A stretch of 5,042 nt of DNA, taken from assembly GCA_937891245.1 (NCBI GenBank), contig CALAGB010000484.1, forward strand, positions 1-5,042, read 5' to 3'. Positions 4,861 through 5,042 of the stretch are shown here, one piece after another. Position 1 is the stretch's first letter; every line of letters starts with the position of its first letter. The stretch comes from an uncultured Thermomicrobiales bacterium (GTDB lineage: Bacteria > Chloroflexota > Chloroflexia > Thermomicrobiales > Thermomicrobiaceae). The position numbers and the translations under genes were made by a program. A model generated the notes under the pieces. The model was not told where the DNA came from. It ran no database searches and worked only from the letters and a program-made list of their open reading frames with translations.

Positions 4861-5042
4861 GTGGCGGTTACCATCATCATCGGCGGTCAATGGGGAGATG
4901 AAGCGAAGGGGAAAATTACCGACGCCATCGCCGAACACGCCGATATGGTGATACGCCCCAATGGCAGCACGAACGCCGGTCACACAGTTCAAATTGGAGA
5001 CGACATCTTCAAGTTTCATCTTGTGCCGGCGGGTATTTTGCG
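4861..5042 (+). CDS. purA: adenylosuccinate synthetase, N-terminal part (cut by the window end; EC 6.3.4.4)
   Basis: PurA joins IMP and aspartate using GTP to form adenylosuccinate, the first committed step to AMP. Only the first 60 codons are present; the full family length is about 430 residues. The GTP/IMP loop appears as GGQWGDEAKGKITD (8-21), with catalytic Asp13, and the NAGHT signature (38-42) carries the catalytic His41. FKFHLVPAGIL continues as expected. Two changes from the usual pattern are visible: Ala15 where most enzymes have Gly (GDEGKGK), and GSTNAGHT where GGNNAGHT is common. The start is a GTG with AGGGGAG (4848-4854) six bases upstream. It follows the dnaJ-like gene by 111 bases and has its own promoter and a strong leader hairpin, suggesting separate control. 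The identity is firm; whether the variants alter activity is unknown. Confidence 0.96.
   Translation, partial: MAVTIIIGGQWGDEAKGKITDAIAEHADMVIRPNGSTNAGHTVQIGDDIFKFHLVPAGIL

Overview
The window is a G+C-rich bacterial chromosome segment with compact housekeeping and stress genes. A Gram-positive-type SOS operator (GAAC-N4-GTTC), a cleavable LexA, a DUF4013 membrane protein, a DnaJ-like protein with a reduced zinc region and PurA together suggest a member of the Chloroflexota, perhaps the Thermomicrobia/Sphaerobacter group. That placement is inferred from the look of the proteins, not from a search. I see no mobile element, CRISPR array, tRNA or rRNA, and no base-composition break suggesting recent transfer.

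Layout. Positions 1-94 hold nothing I can assign. A CvpA-family membrane protein (95-649, minus strand, TTG start) is divergent from lexA (815-1459, plus). The 165-bp gap between them carries a lexA promoter with consensus hexamers and an SOS box inside its spacer. A GT-B glycosyltransferase (1571-2770) follows, preceded by a -10-like hexamer, a stem-loop and a ten-codon mini-ORF overlapping its start. Next come a DUF4013 multi-pass membrane protein (2908-3597), a DnaJ/CbpA-like co-chaperone (3706-4749) behind another consensus promoter, and the first 60 codons of purA (4861 to the window end). purA is preceded by an extended -10 promoter and a long perfect hairpin at the predicted transcript start.

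How they fit together. The five plus-strand genes are collinear but separated by 108-137 bp gaps, most with their own promoter signal, so they look like neighbouring single transcription units rather than one operon. Two are stress genes. lexA is very probably autoregulated. dnaJ has a weak HspR/HAIR-like dyad over its promoter. The others serve the envelope (CvpA, DUF4013, glycosyltransferase) and purine synthesis (PurA).

No clearly new multi-gene system is visible. The items most worth a second look are regulatory: the hairpin at the purA transcript start and its possible counterpart before the glycosyltransferase, the HAIR-like site at dnaJ, the mini-ORF at the glycosyltransferase start, and the one-zinc-site layout of the DnaJ protein.
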